From contig CAWEPH010000001.1 in NCBI GenBank assembly GCA_963810915.1, positions 496,001 to 560,000 of the forward strand: a stretch of DNA of 64,000 nucleotides, written 5' to 3'. Made by a program: the position numbers and the translations under genes. Of this stretch, positions 8,349 to 17,331 are shown in pieces. The notes under the pieces were generated by a model, which saw only the letters and a list, made by a program, of their open reading frames with translations, was not told where the DNA came from and searched no databases. Numbering within the stretch: position 1 is the stretch's first letter; each line of letters opens with the position of its first letter. The DNA is from JAOUEA01 sp963810915 (lineage in GTDB: Bacteria; Actinomycetota; UBA4738; HRBIN12).

Positions 8349-10439
8349 TTACTTCTTGTGCGCTTCCTCGCGGGCGGCCTGGTAGTCCTGGATCACCCGC
8401 TGCGCCAGGTTGGACGGCATCTCCTCGTAGTGGTCGAACGTCATCGAGAACGCGCCGCGCCCGCCCGTCATCGAGCGGAGGTCGATGACGTAACGCGCGA
8501 CCTCGGCCTGCGGCACCAGCGCGCGGATGCGCTGCTTCCCACCGCCCAACTGATCCATGCCGGCGATCTTGCCGCGCTTGGAGTTCAGGTCACCCATCAC
8601 GTCGCCCGTGTAGGCGTCGGGCACCACGACCTCGAGGGCGACCACCGGCTCGAGGAGCACCACGCCCGCCGTCTCCACCGCCTCCTTGAGCGCGAGCGAG
8701 CCCGCGATCTGGAACGCCATGTCTGAAGAGTCCACGGTGTGGAACTTCCCGTCGACGAGCGTGACCTTCACGTCGACCATCGGGTTGCCGCTGAGCACGC
8801 CCTCCGACATCGTTTTCACGACGCCCTTTTCGACCGACGGGATGAATGAGTGGGGGATCGCGCCCCCGAAGATCTTGTCCTCGTAGACGAACCCCTCGCC
8901 GCGTGGCAGCGGCTCGATCTCGATCTCGCAGACCGCGAACTGACCGTGGCCTCCCGTCTGCTTCACGTGGCGGCCGACTGCCTTGGCTTTGCCGCGGATC
9001 GTCTCGCGGTAGGCGATCTTGGCGGGGGCGGTGGTCACCTCGACGCCGAACTTCCGCTTGAGGCGCTCGATCATGACCTCCAGGTGCGCCTCGCCCATCC
9101 CGTGCATCACGGTCTCGTGCGTCTCCTCGTTGCGCGTGACGCGCAGCGTGGGATCCTCCTCCCGCAGGCGGGCGAGACCGGTCGCGAGCTTGTCCTCGTC
9201 GCCCTTGGTCTTGGGAGCGATCGCGTAGGCAAGCAAGGGTTCGGGCAGCTCGATCTCCGGCAGCTGCACCGGCTCGTCCTTCGTGCTGAACGTGTCGCCC
9301 GTGTGGGCGTGCGCGAGCTTCGCGACGGCGCCGATGTCGCCGGCCGAGACCTCGGGCACGGGATCGTGGTCCTTCCCTCTGAGCGTGAAGAGTTGGCCGA
9401 CGCGCTCGTCCGTGCCCTGGGTGGCGTTGTGGATGCTGGAATCCGGACGCACCCTCCCGCTGAACGCGCGGAACATCGTGATGTGGCCCACGAAGGGGTC
9501 CGAGACCGTCTTGAACACGAAGGCGGTGGTGGGGGCCGCCGGGTCGCAGGCACGGTCATTCTCCTCGCCGCCCTTGCCCACGACGGCGACCGCGCCGCGT
9601 TCGATGGGAGAGGGGAACTCCTCCACGATGAAGTCGAGCAGGCGGTCGATGCCGATCGCCTTGGCGGCCGAGCCCAGGATCACCGGCGCGAGGCGCGCGC
9701 GGGCGAACCCATCCTTGGCGCCCGAGACGATGTGCTCCTCCGGCAGGGTGCCCTGCTCCAGGTACTCCTCGATCAGGTCGTCGTCGGACTCGGCCACCGC
9801 CTCGATCAGCTTCTCGCGCGCGGGATCGGCCATCGCGTGGATCTCATCCGGCCACTCGGACTCCTCTGCCTTGGGGCCGTCGGGGTAGAGGTCGGCCTTC
9901 TCATGCAACAGGTCGGCCACGCCGTTGAACTCGTGCTCGGCGCCGATGGGGAGCTCGAACGGGGCGACCTGGTTCCCGAACGCGGACACCAGCTGATCCA
10001 GGGTCCCCTGGAAGTCCGAGCGTTCGCGGTCGAGCTTGTTCACGAAGATGGCGCGAGGCAGCCCCGCCTCGACCGCCAGCTCCCACGCGAACTCGGTCTG
10101 CACCTCGACGCCGTCGACCGCCGAGACCACGACGATGACGGCGTCGGCTGCCCGCACGGCCGAGCGGAGGTCGCCGACGAAGTCGGCGTAGCCGGGAGCG
10201 TCCAGGACGTTGATCTTCACGTCGTTCCACTCCACCGGGGCCATCGAGAGGGAGACCGAGATCCCCTTGCGTTGCTCGTCGGGGTCGTGGTCGGAGACCG
10301 TGTTGCCTTCTTCGACGGTCCCCATACGCGTGATGGCGCCGGAGGTGAAGAGCATGGCTTCGAGGAGGGTGGTCTTCCCGGCCCCCCCGTGGCCGACCAG
10401 CAGCACGTTACGGATGTCCTTCGCGTCGTAGGTCTTCAA
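8349..10439 (-). CDS. Elongation factor G-like translational GTPase (696 aa)
   Basis: A paralogue of EF-G of the group that includes mycobacterial FusA2. GTPase motifs: GHGGAGKTTL (G1, near residue 16), DEQRKGISVSLS (G2 region), DAPGYADFVGDL (G3), NKLDRE (G4). Domains II-V follow to the C terminus. The usual EF-G G3 sequence is DTPGH; here Thr and His are replaced by Ala and Tyr (DAPGYAD), as in this paralogue group. Its function is not established, but a role as alternative translocase or ribosome-rescue factor is possible. It stands alone on the minus strand with its promoter divergent from the phosphatidyltransferase-like gene. Confidence 0.9.
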   Translation of the reverse strand: MKTYDAKDIRNVLLVGHGGAGKTTLLEAMLFTSGAITRMGTVEEGNTVSDHDPDEQRKGISVSLSMAPVEWNDVKINVLDAPGYADFVGDLRSAVRAADAVIVVVSAVDGVEVQTEFAWELAVEAGLPRAIFVNKLDRERSDFQGTLDQLVSAFGNQVAPFELPIGAEHEFNGVADLLHEKADLYPDGPKAEESEWPDEIHAMADPAREKLIEAVAESDDDLIEEYLEQGTLPEEHIVSGAKDGFARARLAPVILGSAAKAIGIDRLLDFIVEEFPSPIERGAVAVVGKGGEENDRACDPAAPTTAFVFKTVSDPFVGHITMFRAFSGRVRPDSSIHNATQGTDERVGQLFTLRGKDHDPVPEVSAGDIGAVAKLAHAHTGDTFSTKDEPVQLPEIELPEPLLAYAIAPKTKGDEDKLATGLARLREEDPTLRVTRNEETHETVMHGMGEAHLEVMIERLKRKFGVEVTTAPAKIAYRETIRGKAKAVGRHVKQTGGHGQFAVCEIEIEPLPRGEGFVYEDKIFGGAIPHSFIPSVEKGVVKTMSEGVLSGNPMVDVKVTLVDGKFHTVDSSDMAFQIAGSLALKEAVETAGVVLLEPVVALEVVVPDAYTGDVMGDLNSKRGKIAGMDQLGGGKQRIRALVPQAEVARYVIDLRSMTGGRGAFSMTFDHYEEMPSNLAQRVIQDYQAAREEAHKK

Positions 10440-10472
10440 CGCGTGCTCCTTCGGGCGGTGAGGTAGGTGGGC

Positions 10473-10494
10473 ATCCTACTCAAGTTGCTAGGCT
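10473..10494. promoter_or_regulatory. Divergent -10 boxes between EF-G-like gene and lipid locus
   Basis: ATCCTA at 10473-10478 reads TAGGAT on the minus strand, 33 bases from the EF-G-like ATG. TAGGCT at 10489-10494 lies 12 bases before the ATG at 10507 on the plus strand. Both fit TANNNT. Confidence 0.35.
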
Positions 10495-10506
10495 CGCGCG
10501 GTTCCC

Positions 10507-11058
10507 ATGGCGCGCTTCCAACGACTCCAGATCCGCTTCCAGCGACAGCCGCCGGGCACGGCCATCACCCGCTCCCTGCTCATCCTCGGCGGGGCGGCGG
10601 CCGTGCTCGCGGCGTGGCTGATCGTGGCTCGGGAGCCGGAGTGGGGAGGCGTCGCGGCGGGGGCCTCGGGCATCCTGCTCCTCGTGGGAGGACACCGCGC
10701 GAACCACGGCGCCGGTGGACCGACGGATCGGATGCTCGACGAGCTGCTCGACCGCGCCTGGGACGGCCTCGTCTTCGGGACGGTGGCCTGGGTGGCCCTC
10801 GCTCCGACCCCCACGGTCGCGGTGGGCGCCCTGGTGGCGATGTGCGCCAGTTTCCTCTCGGCGTACGTCCGCGCCCGGGGCGCGTCGCTCTCCTACTCCG
10901 TGGAGGAGAGTCACGTGACGCGCGGCGTGCGGTACGCGCTCGTGACGATCGGGCTGTTGTTCGGGTGGCTCACGTGGACCGTGTGGGCGGCGGCGGCATT
11001 GTCCCTCCTCGCCGCGATCGTGCGCACGAGCCAGGTCGCGCGAGAGGAGCGCGCGTGA
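10507..11058 (+). CDS. CDP-alcohol phosphatidyltransferase-like protein, degenerate (183 aa)
   Basis: Position first in the acyltransferase-mannosyltransferase operon corresponds to mycobacterial pgsA1 (phosphatidylinositol phosphate synthase). The protein is hydrophobic with about five membrane segments. The second half matches the family: DRMLDELLDRAWDG keeps the late aspartates, and SAYVRARGASL resembles the inositol-phosphate-side motif SYIKARAEASG. The first half of the signature, D-x2-D-G-x2-A-R, is absent: where it should be the sequence reads GGHRANHGAGGPTD. No simple frameshift restores it. CDP binding is therefore doubtful, and the true synthase may be elsewhere in the genome. Confidence 0.6.
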   Translation: MARFQRLQIRFQRQPPGTAITRSLLILGGAAAVLAAWLIVAREPEWGGVAAGASGILLLVGGHRANHGAGGPTDRMLDELLDRAWDGLVFGTVAWVALAPTPTVAVGALVAMCASFLSAYVRARGASLSYSVEESHVTRGVRYALVTIGLLFGWLTWTVWAAAALSLLAAIVRTSQVAREERA

Positions 11059-11948
11059 GGGGGGACGAGACCTGGCGACAGACCCTCGCCTTCGAGTCCT
11101 ACCGGTGGGTCGGCTGGCTCGCTCGCTCGCTGCCCGAACGGGGAGGGCGTCGCCTCTTCACGGTGGCGGGCCGCCTGGCGTTCCAATCGCTCCCCGGCGT
11201 GCGCGCCACCGTGGCGGAGAATCAAGCGCAGGTCCTCGGCCGGCCCGTCGACGATCCGCTCGTGGTCTCCGCCACACGTCAGGCGTTCGAGCGGTACGCG
11301 CGCTACTGGTTCGACTCCTTCCACGCGCCGCGCCTGTCCGACGAGGAGCTCGAGCGTCGGTTCCGGGCCACCGGCGTCGAGCACGTGGAGGATGCGCTGG
11401 CGGCCGGCAACGGCGTGGTGCTGGTGATGCCGCATATGGGGAACTGGGACGTGGGGGGGCGATGGATCTCGACGTGGACCGGTGGCCGCCTGGTCTCGGT
11501 GGCCGAACGCCTGGAGCCCCAACGGCTGTTCGACCTGTTCCTCCGTCACCGAGCGGAGCTCCGCATGGACATCATCGGGTCGGACGACCCTGGCGTCGGC
11601 CAACAGCTCGCGACGGCCCTCGCGAGCAACCGGATGGTCTGCCTGGTGGCCGACCGCGACCTCTCGGGTAAGGGCACCCACGTGGAGATGTTCGGACGGG
11701 CGCGGCGGGTGCCCGCCGGTCCCGCGCTCCTCGCCCTGTCGGCGGGCGCGCCGCTCATCGTCGTGAGCATCTACGAGGACGCCGGGGACTGGCGTTGCGT
11801 CTTCGGCCGTCCGCTCGAGGTCGAACCGACCGGGAGCAGGCGTGAGGACGTGCGGGCCCTCGCCCGCGCGATGGCCAAGGGGTTCGAGCAGGCGATCGCG
11901 GCCTCGCCGACTGACTGGCACATGTTCCAGCCCGGCTGGGAACCGTGA
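11055..11948 (+). CDS. LpxL/HtrB-family lipid acyltransferase, PIM acyltransferase-like (297 aa)
   Basis: Predicted to acylate a phosphatidylinositol mannoside on the inner face of the membrane, as its mycobacterial counterpart (Rv2611c) does. Seen: the H-x4-D-like catalytic motif in MPHMGNWDVGG near residue 123, DRDLSGKG near 203, GAPLIVVSIY, and SPTDWHMFQPGW at the C terminus, all typical of the family. The GTG start overlaps the preceding stop by GTGA, and the next gene overlaps by four bases, so translation is coupled through the three-gene operon. Confidence 0.88.
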   Translation: MRGDETWRQTLAFESYRWVGWLARSLPERGGRRLFTVAGRLAFQSLPGVRATVAENQAQVLGRPVDDPLVVSATRQAFERYARYWFDSFHAPRLSDEELERRFRATGVEHVEDALAAGNGVVLVMPHMGNWDVGGRWISTWTGGRLVSVAERLEPQRLFDLFLRHRAELRMDIIGSDDPGVGQQLATALASNRMVCLVADRDLSGKGTHVEMFGRARRVPAGPALLALSAGAPLIVVSIYEDAGDWRCVFGRPLEVEPTGSRREDVRALARAMAKGFEQAIAASPTDWHMFQPGWEP

Positions 11949-13054
11949 GGATCGCGCTCGTCTGCCCGTACGCGTTCGACGACCCCGGAGGGGTACAGAC
12001 GCACGTCCGCGAGCTAGCGGAGTACCTCATCAGGCACGGTCACGCGGTCGAGGTGCTCGCGCCGCTACGAGGGCGCGAGCGCTCCCACTACGTTCATCCG
12101 GTCGGTCGCCCCGTCGACATCCCCTACAACGCATCGAACGCGCCGATCGACCCCCGGCCGTGGTCGCGTCGTCGTGTGGCCGCAGCCCTAGTCGCGTTCG
12201 CGCCCGACGTGGTCCACGTGCACGAGCCCCTCGCACCGAGTACGTCGATGTGGGCCACCCTCGAAGCCCGCGTCCCGGTGGTCGGGACCTTCCACTCGGG
12301 CGCGGAACGTTCGCGCCTCTACGATCTCGCCGCGCCGATGCTCCGGCGCGTCGCGCGTCGGATCGCCGTTCGGATCGCGGTCTCGGAGGCCGCCGCGGCG
12401 TTCGCGCGCGCGCGCATCGGCGGGTCGTTCGAGATCGTGCCCAACGGCGCGGACGTGGAGCGGTTCGCGCGCGCCGCCGCAGCCGACCTCGGCGAGGGCA
12501 CGAACCTGCTCTTCGTCGGTCGGCTCGACGAGCGCAAGGGCTTCCGGGTGGCGATGGCTGCGTTCGGGGTGCTCGCCCCGATGCGACCGGAACTCCGACT
12601 CGTGGTCGTGGGCGAGGGACCGGAGCGAGCGGCCGTGGATGCGCTCCCGGCCGACGTGCGAGACCGCGTGCTCCTCCTGGGTGCGGTGGCGAACGTCGAC
12701 CTCCCGCCGTACAGCGCCGCCTGCGACGTCTACGTCGGGTCCGCGGTCGGAGGCGAGAGTTTCGGGATGGTTCTCGTCGAGGCGATGGCGGCCGGGCTGC
12801 CCGTGGTGGCCAGCCGGATCGCCGGCTACGTCGAGGTGGTGCGAGACGGCATCGACGGCCTCCTCGTACCCCCGCGCGACGCGGAGGCCCTCGCCGCAGC
12901 GATCGCGCGCGTCCTCGACGATCGCGTGCTGGCTGAGCGCCTCACTGCGTCGGGGCGGGCGCGGGCGCGCACCTTCGACTGGTCGGTCGTGGGCGCGAGG
13001 CTGCGGGAGCTCTATCGCGACGCGGCCGCCAACGGCCCTGCCTCGCTACGATAG
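11945..13054 (+). CDS. pimA: GT4 glycosyltransferase, PimA-type phosphatidylinositol mannosyltransferase (369 aa)
   Basis: A GT-B glycosyltransferase predicted to add the first mannose from GDP-mannose to phosphatidylinositol. Visible: PGGVQTHVRELA at the N terminus, HEPLAPSTS and FHSGAERS, the sugar-nucleotide domain start FVGRLDERKGF near residue 196, and GGESFGMVLVEAMAAGLPVV (E-x7-E) near 275. Context with the acyltransferase and phosphatidyltransferase-like gene repeats the mycobacterial order pgsA1-Rv2611c-pimA, which supports the substrate call. Without that context it would be a general GT4. Confidence 0.82.
   Translation: MRIALVCPYAFDDPGGVQTHVRELAEYLIRHGHAVEVLAPLRGRERSHYVHPVGRPVDIPYNASNAPIDPRPWSRRRVAAALVAFAPDVVHVHEPLAPSTSMWATLEARVPVVGTFHSGAERSRLYDLAAPMLRRVARRIAVRIAVSEAAAAFARARIGGSFEIVPNGADVERFARAAAADLGEGTNLLFVGRLDERKGFRVAMAAFGVLAPMRPELRLVVVGEGPERAAVDALPADVRDRVLLLGAVANVDLPPYSAACDVYVGSAVGGESFGMVLVEAMAAGLPVVASRIAGYVEVVRDGIDGLLVPPRDAEALAAAIARVLDDRVLAERLTASGRARARTFDWSVVGARLRELYRDAAANGPASLR
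13047..13052 (+). promoter_or_regulatory. Leaderless-type -10 box for lemA
   Basis: TACGAT inside the end of pimA ends seven bases before the GTG start of lemA, the spacing expected for a transcript that begins at the start codon. Confidence 0.4.
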
Positions 13055-13059
13055 GAACC

Positions 13060-13611
13060 GTGCCGGCCTTCTGGATCGTCCTCGCGGTCGTCGTCCTCCT
13101 CGTGCTGGTGGCCGTCGTGGCGTACAACCGGCTGGTGCGTCTGCGGGTGCGGGTCGACAACGGCTGGTCGCAGATCGACGTGCAACTACGTCGGCGCTAC
13201 GACCTGATCCCCAACCTCGTCGAGGCGGTCCAGGGCTACGCCGCCCATGAGAAGACGGTCTTCGAGGAGGTCACGGCCGCGCGCACGCGGGCGATGGGCG
13301 CGCAGCAGGTGGGGGAGCAGGCGCAGGCGGAGAACCAGATCACGGCCGGGTTGGGCAAGCTGATCGCGGTGGCGGAGAGCTACCCGGAGCTGAAGGCCAA
13401 CCAGAACTTCCTGGCCCTGCAGGAGGAGCTCACCGGCACGGAATCGAAGATCGCGTACGCGCGGCAGTTCTACAACGACCAGGTGATGAAGCTGAACACC
13501 GCGATCCAGACGTTCCCCTCGAACCTCCTCGCCAAGCGGTTCCACTTCACGCCCCGAGAGTTCTTCGACATCGAGGAACCGGTCCGCGGACCGGTCCAGG
13601 TGGACCTCTAG
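13060..13611 (+). CDS. lemA: LemA family protein (183 aa)
   Basis: An N-terminal membrane helix (FWIVLAVVVLLVLVAVVAY) is followed by the family start YNRLVRLRVRVDNGWSQ and the helical LemA body with DLIPNLVEAVQGYAAHE, ARTRAMGA and the terminal FHFTPREFFDIEEP. LemA proteins are single-pass envelope proteins of unclear function. The htpX protease gene follows after six bases, a pairing seen in many bacteria, so they probably act together in membrane protein quality control or stress response. Confidence 0.92.
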   Translation: MPAFWIVLAVVVLLVLVAVVAYNRLVRLRVRVDNGWSQIDVQLRRRYDLIPNLVEAVQGYAAHEKTVFEEVTAARTRAMGAQQVGEQAQAENQITAGLGKLIAVAESYPELKANQNFLALQEELTGTESKIAYARQFYNDQVMKLNTAIQTFPSNLLAKRFHFTPREFFDIEEPVRGPVQVDL

Positions 13612-13617
13612 GCCGCC

Positions 13618-14538
13618 GTGTACGAGGAGATCGCGTCCAACAAGCGCAAGAGCGTCCTGCTCGTCATCAGCGCGATCCTCTTCCTCGGGCTGATCGGGTT
13701 CTTCGTCGGTTACCTCTTCTTCAACGGAGGGATCCTCGGGCTCTTCATCGCACTGGGGATCGCGACCGCCTTGTCCGTCAGCTCGTACATGTACGGCGAC
13801 CGGATGGTGCTCGCGGCCACCGGTGCTCGGGAGGTCACACCCGAGGAAGAGCCGCGTCTGCACAACATCGTCGAGGGTCTCGCGATCGCGGCTGGCGTGC
13901 CCAAGCCGCGCGTCTACGTGGTGCCGGAGCTCGCGCCCAACGCCTTCGCCACCGGCCGCGACCCCGAGCATTCGTCGATCGCCGTCACCCAAGGGCTGCT
14001 GCAGACGATGAACCGCGTGGAGCTCGAGGGCGTGATCGGTCACGAGATGTCCCACGTCCTCGACCGCGACATCCTGTTCGGCACGATCGTGGCGACGCTC
14101 GTCGGCGCGGCGATCCTGCTCTCGGAGTTCTTCCTGCGCACCTGGTTCTGGACGGGCGGCGGCGGTCGACGCGGCGGCGGGAGCGGCGGCGACGGCGGAG
14201 GAGGCATCGCGCAGCTCGTGATCTTCGCCGTCGGCTTCGGTCTCATGATCCTCGCCCCGCTCGCTGGACAGCTGATCAAGCTCTCGGTCTCACGCAACCG
14301 TGAGTACCTCGCGGACGCGCAGGGGGCCCTGCTCACCCGCTACCCGCCCGGCCTGATCGCGGCGCTGCGGAAGATCCAGGCGGCGCCCACCGCCATGCGC
14401 ACCGCGAACAACGCCACGGCCCATCTGTGGATCAGCCAGCCCTCGCGCGTGGAAGGCGCGCGCACCTCGACGATGGAGCGCCTCTTCTCCACCCACCCGC
14501 CCATCGAGGAGCGGATCCGCCGCCTCGAGGAGATGTGA
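13618..14538 (+). CDS. htpX: HtpX-like M48 membrane metalloprotease (306 aa)
   Basis: A zinc endopeptidase of the inner membrane. Two N-terminal membrane segments (about residues 15-60), zinc motif HEMSH near residue 142 with the third ligand expected in the region around SRNREYLADA near 222, and two further hydrophobic segments flanking a Gly/Arg-rich loop (GGGGRRGGGSGGDGGGG). It degrades or clips misfolded membrane proteins in studied homologues. GTG start; paired with lemA. Confidence 0.92.
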   Translation: MYEEIASNKRKSVLLVISAILFLGLIGFFVGYLFFNGGILGLFIALGIATALSVSSYMYGDRMVLAATGAREVTPEEEPRLHNIVEGLAIAAGVPKPRVYVVPELAPNAFATGRDPEHSSIAVTQGLLQTMNRVELEGVIGHEMSHVLDRDILFGTIVATLVGAAILLSEFFLRTWFWTGGGGRRGGGSGGDGGGGIAQLVIFAVGFGLMILAPLAGQLIKLSVSRNREYLADAQGALLTRYPPGLIAALRKIQAAPTAMRTANNATAHLWISQPSRVEGARTSTMERLFSTHPPIEERIRRLEEM

Positions 14539-14603
14539 CGTTCCGGTCGAGATGGGCTCAGGTGTTTGAGACCGCCCCCGGCCGCGGTTAGCATTCCTGC
14601 CGC

Positions 14604-14621
14604 GGGTCCCCCTGGGGACCC
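14604..14621 (+). promoter_or_regulatory. 5' UTR hairpin upstream of DUF3048 gene
   Basis: GGGTCCCC and GGGGACCC form a perfect 8-bp stem with a two-base spacer. It sits between a TAGCAT -10-like box (14589-14594) and the ribosome-binding site at 14662-14668. It may be a terminator of read-through from htpX or an mRNA-stabilising leader hairpin. Confidence 0.4.
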
Positions 14622-14677
14622 TTCCTCATGACCGAACCCTTCAGAACCCAAACGATCTCCGTAGGAGGTTCTCCACC

Positions 14678-15739
14678 TTGACCCTCACCCGCCGCGGCAA
14701 AGTGTTCTTGGCCGGCGGCGTCCTCGCGGCGCTGCTGGTCGTGGGCGTCGGCGCGATGGCCATCACCGGCAACGCCCCCGCGCCCCTGCGCGCCCTCGCC
14801 GACAAGGTGGGGGTGAGCTCGCCGCCGCCCACCTGTCCCTTGACCGGCGCGTCGCTGCCCGGCGACAAGGAACCCCCCGATCGCCCCGCCCTCGCCGTCA
14901 AGGTGGAGAACACCCCGGACGCCTACCCGCTCGCTGGCCTCGACAAGGCGGACATCGTCTACGAGGAGGTCGTCGAGGGCGGCATCACGCGATTCATCGC
15001 CGTGTTCAACTGCGCCGGCTCCGACCGCGTAGGCCCGGTCCGCAGCGTGCGGACGACCGACCCGAAGATCCTGCTGCAGTTCAGCACCCATCCGCTGCTC
15101 GGTTTCTCCGGGGGTGCACCCGCCGTCGTCAACATCGCGCACAAGTCCGGACTGACGCTGATGCAAGAAGGGGACCCGGCGGGAGCGTTCTCGCGCGACG
15201 AGCAGCGGACGGTCCCGCACAACCTCTTCGTGAACACGTTCAACCTCTGGACGGTGGGAGCGAAGCGGGCCAAGAACGAACCGTCCCCGGCGCCGGTGTT
15301 CACCTACGACGCGGACGTTCCCTCGCCCAGCAAGCCCGGAGCCCGCGTCGCGGTCCAGTTCTCCGGGCTCGCGACCGCGGAGTGGCGCTGGCAGGGAGGC
15401 CGGTATGTGCGATTCCTCGACGGTGCGCCCATGCAGCTCGAGAGCGGGCAGCCGATGGCCGCCGACAACGTTGTGATCCAGCAGGTGAAGACGGACCAGA
15501 GCCAGTTCGTCGACGTCGCGGGCTACCCCTCCCCCGAGGTGACCGTCACCGGCACGGGGAAGGCGTGGATCCTGCGCAACGGCCGGATGATCCAGGGAAC
15601 GTGGGAGCGCCCGAGCGAGGGCGACATCACCGTGTTCACGACGAGGTCCGGCGACACGATCGCCCTGAACCCGGGCACGACGTATGTCGAGCTCGCGCCG
15701 ACCGGCATGTTCGACGCCCAGATCACGTTCGGGAAATGA
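14678..15739 (+). CDS. DUF3048 (YerB-like) secreted protein (353 aa)
   Basis: Extracytoplasmic protein with an N-terminal membrane segment (VFLAGGVLAALLVVGVGAMA) and a short linker, then the DUF3048 core: PPDRPALAVKVEN, ADIVYEEVVEGGITRF, DRVGPVRSVRTTD, FSGGAPAVV and the C-terminal half WILRNGRMIQGTWERP with the closing Tyr-rich strand. Function in the family is unknown; the pattern resembles a wall- or ligand-binding lipoprotein. TTG start is chosen because a strong GTAGGAGG site stands eight bases upstream. Confidence 0.85.
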   Translation: MTLTRRGKVFLAGGVLAALLVVGVGAMAITGNAPAPLRALADKVGVSSPPPTCPLTGASLPGDKEPPDRPALAVKVENTPDAYPLAGLDKADIVYEEVVEGGITRFIAVFNCAGSDRVGPVRSVRTTDPKILLQFSTHPLLGFSGGAPAVVNIAHKSGLTLMQEGDPAGAFSRDEQRTVPHNLFVNTFNLWTVGAKRAKNEPSPAPVFTYDADVPSPSKPGARVAVQFSGLATAEWRWQGGRYVRFLDGAPMQLESGQPMAADNVVIQQVKTDQSQFVDVAGYPSPEVTVTGTGKAWILRNGRMIQGTWERPSEGDITVFTTRSGDTIALNPGTTYVELAPTGMFDAQITFGK

Positions 15740-15808
15740 TCCACGCGTAGCCGCCGCGGACTCGGCCCGGCCGCAGCTTCGGCCTCTCACCAGCGCGTTC
15801 ACCTCCGG

Positions 15809-15849
15809 TACACTCGTGCCGTACGTCCGTACAGCACGTCCTGAGGAGG
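15809..15849 (+). promoter_or_regulatory. Promoter and ribosome-binding site for pdxS
   Basis: TACACT at 15809-15814 fits the local -10 pattern, and TGAGGAGGG just upstream of the GTG at 15857 is a near-perfect ribosome-binding site, which decides that start. Confidence 0.45.
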
Positions 15850-15856
15850 GATATCC

Positions 15857-16738
15857 GTGGAGCGCGAGACGGGCACCTTCACCGTGAAGTCCGGCCTGGC
15901 GGAGATGCTCAAGGGTGGCGTCATCATGGACGTCACCACCGCCGAGCAAGCGAGGATCGCCGAGGACGCGGGCGCCTGCGCCGTCATGGCGCTCGAGCGT
16001 GTCCCCGCCGACATCCGCAGGGACGGCGGCGTCGCCCGGATGGCCGACGCTACGAAGATCGAGGAGATCCAGCAGGCCGTGACCGTCCCGGTGATGGCCA
16101 AGGCCCGGATCGGCCACTTCGTCGAGGCGCAGATCCTGCAGTCGCTGAACGTCGACTACATCGATGAGTCCGAGGTGCTCACCCCCGCGGACGAGGAGTT
16201 CCACATCGACAAGTGGGCGTTCACCGTGCCCTTCGTGTGTGGCGCGCGGAACCTTGGGGAGGCGCTGCGGCGCATCGCCGAGGGCGCGGCGATGATCCGG
16301 ACCAAGGGCGAGGCGGGGACCGGCAACGTCGTGGAGGCGGTGCGCCACGAGCGCGCGATCCTGAAGGATGTGGCGGAGGTCACCACCCTGCGCCCCGAGC
16401 AGTACGTCTCGAAGGCCAAGGAGCTGGGGGCTCCCGTCGAGCTCGTGCGCATGGTCGCGGAACAGGGGCGGCTGCCCGTCGTGAACTTCTCGGCCGGTGG
16501 CATCGCGACGCCCGCGGACGCGGCGCTGATGATGCAGCTGGGTGTCGACGGCGTGTTCGTCGGGTCCGGCATCTTCAAGTCCGAGGATCCGTCCACGATG
16601 GCGCGGGCGATCGTCGAGGCGACCACGCACTACCAGGACCCCGACGTGCTCGCGAAGGTGTCCCACGGCCTCGGCGACCCGATGGCGGGCCTCGAGATCG
16701 GCACCCTGGAGACGCGCCTGCAGGACCGCGGCTGGTAG
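15857..16738 (+). CDS. pdxS: Pyridoxal 5'-phosphate synthase subunit PdxS (293 aa)
   Basis: The synthase subunit that makes PLP from ribose 5-phosphate, glyceraldehyde 3-phosphate and PdxT-derived ammonia, as a dodecamer. Nearly textbook sequence: GLAEMLKGGVIMDV with the first catalytic region, VPVMAKARIGHFVEAQ with a catalytic lysine near residue 80, IRTKGEAGTGNVVEAVRH with the second catalytic lysine near 148, and FSAGGIATPADAALMMQLG. pdxT follows 25 bases downstream. Confidence 0.97.
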   Translation: MERETGTFTVKSGLAEMLKGGVIMDVTTAEQARIAEDAGACAVMALERVPADIRRDGGVARMADATKIEEIQQAVTVPVMAKARIGHFVEAQILQSLNVDYIDESEVLTPADEEFHIDKWAFTVPFVCGARNLGEALRRIAEGAAMIRTKGEAGTGNVVEAVRHERAILKDVAEVTTLRPEQYVSKAKELGAPVELVRMVAEQGRLPVVNFSAGGIATPADAALMMQLGVDGVFVGSGIFKSEDPSTMARAIVEATTHYQDPDVLAKVSHGLGDPMAGLEIGTLETRLQDRGW

Positions 16739-16763
16739 CCGTGCTCCAGGAGAGGTGACCCGC

Positions 16764-17321
16764 GTGAAGGCCGGCGTCCTGGCGCTGCAGGGCGACTTCC
16801 GCGAGCACGGGCGGATGCTGGCCGAGGCGGGAGCGACACCGGTGGAGGTGCGCACGCCGAGCCAGCTCGCCGACGTCGACTGCCTCGTGGTCCCCGGCGG
16901 GGAATCCACGACCATCGGGAAGCTCGCCCGCGCCTACGACCTGGTCGAGCCTGTGCGGGCCCGCTCCGCGGCGGGCATGCCGATCTTCGGCACCTGCGCG
17001 GGCATGATCGTGCTGGCCGCCCGGGTGGGCGGGGGCGAACCCCTCTTCGGGCTCATGGACATCGGTGTGGAGCGCAACGCGTACGGTCGGCAGGTGGAGT
17101 CGTTCGAGGCCGATCTGGACGTCACCGGGATCGACCATCCGGTACGCGGGGTCTTCATCCGCGCCCCTCGCGTCACGGATGTGGGCGCCGACGTCCGGGT
17201 GCTCGCATCCCACGAGGGCGCGCCGGTCGTGTTGGAGCAGGGGAACCTGTTGGTGGCATCATTCCATCCGGAGTTGATCGACGAGTCCGGCCTCCACCGG
17301 TACCTGTTGACCAAGATCTGA
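16764..17321 (+). CDS. pdxT: Pyridoxal 5'-phosphate synthase glutaminase subunit PdxT (185 aa)
   Basis: Glutaminase that supplies ammonia to PdxS. Triad elements are visible: nucleophile Cys in GTCAGMIVLA near residue 78, and His/Glu in FHPELIDESG near 168. GGESTTIGKLA and VFIRAPRV are family motifs. GTG 16764 gives MKAGVLALQGDF, the family N terminus, and has AGGAGAGG eight bases upstream; the in-frame GTG at 16755 is too close to that site. Confidence 0.96.
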   Translation: MKAGVLALQGDFREHGRMLAEAGATPVEVRTPSQLADVDCLVVPGGESTTIGKLARAYDLVEPVRARSAAGMPIFGTCAGMIVLAARVGGGEPLFGLMDIGVERNAYGRQVESFEADLDVTGIDHPVRGVFIRAPRVTDVGADVRVLASHEGAPVVLEQGNLLVASFHPELIDESGLHRYLLTKI

Positions 17322-17331
17322 GGAGCGCGTC

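Noticed and set aside
10467..11948. One long frame starting at 10467 as an N-terminally extended acyltransferase
   Set aside because: The first 195 residues are out-of-frame reading of the phosphatidyltransferase-like gene; the acyltransferase starts at GTG 11055 with a GTGA overlap.
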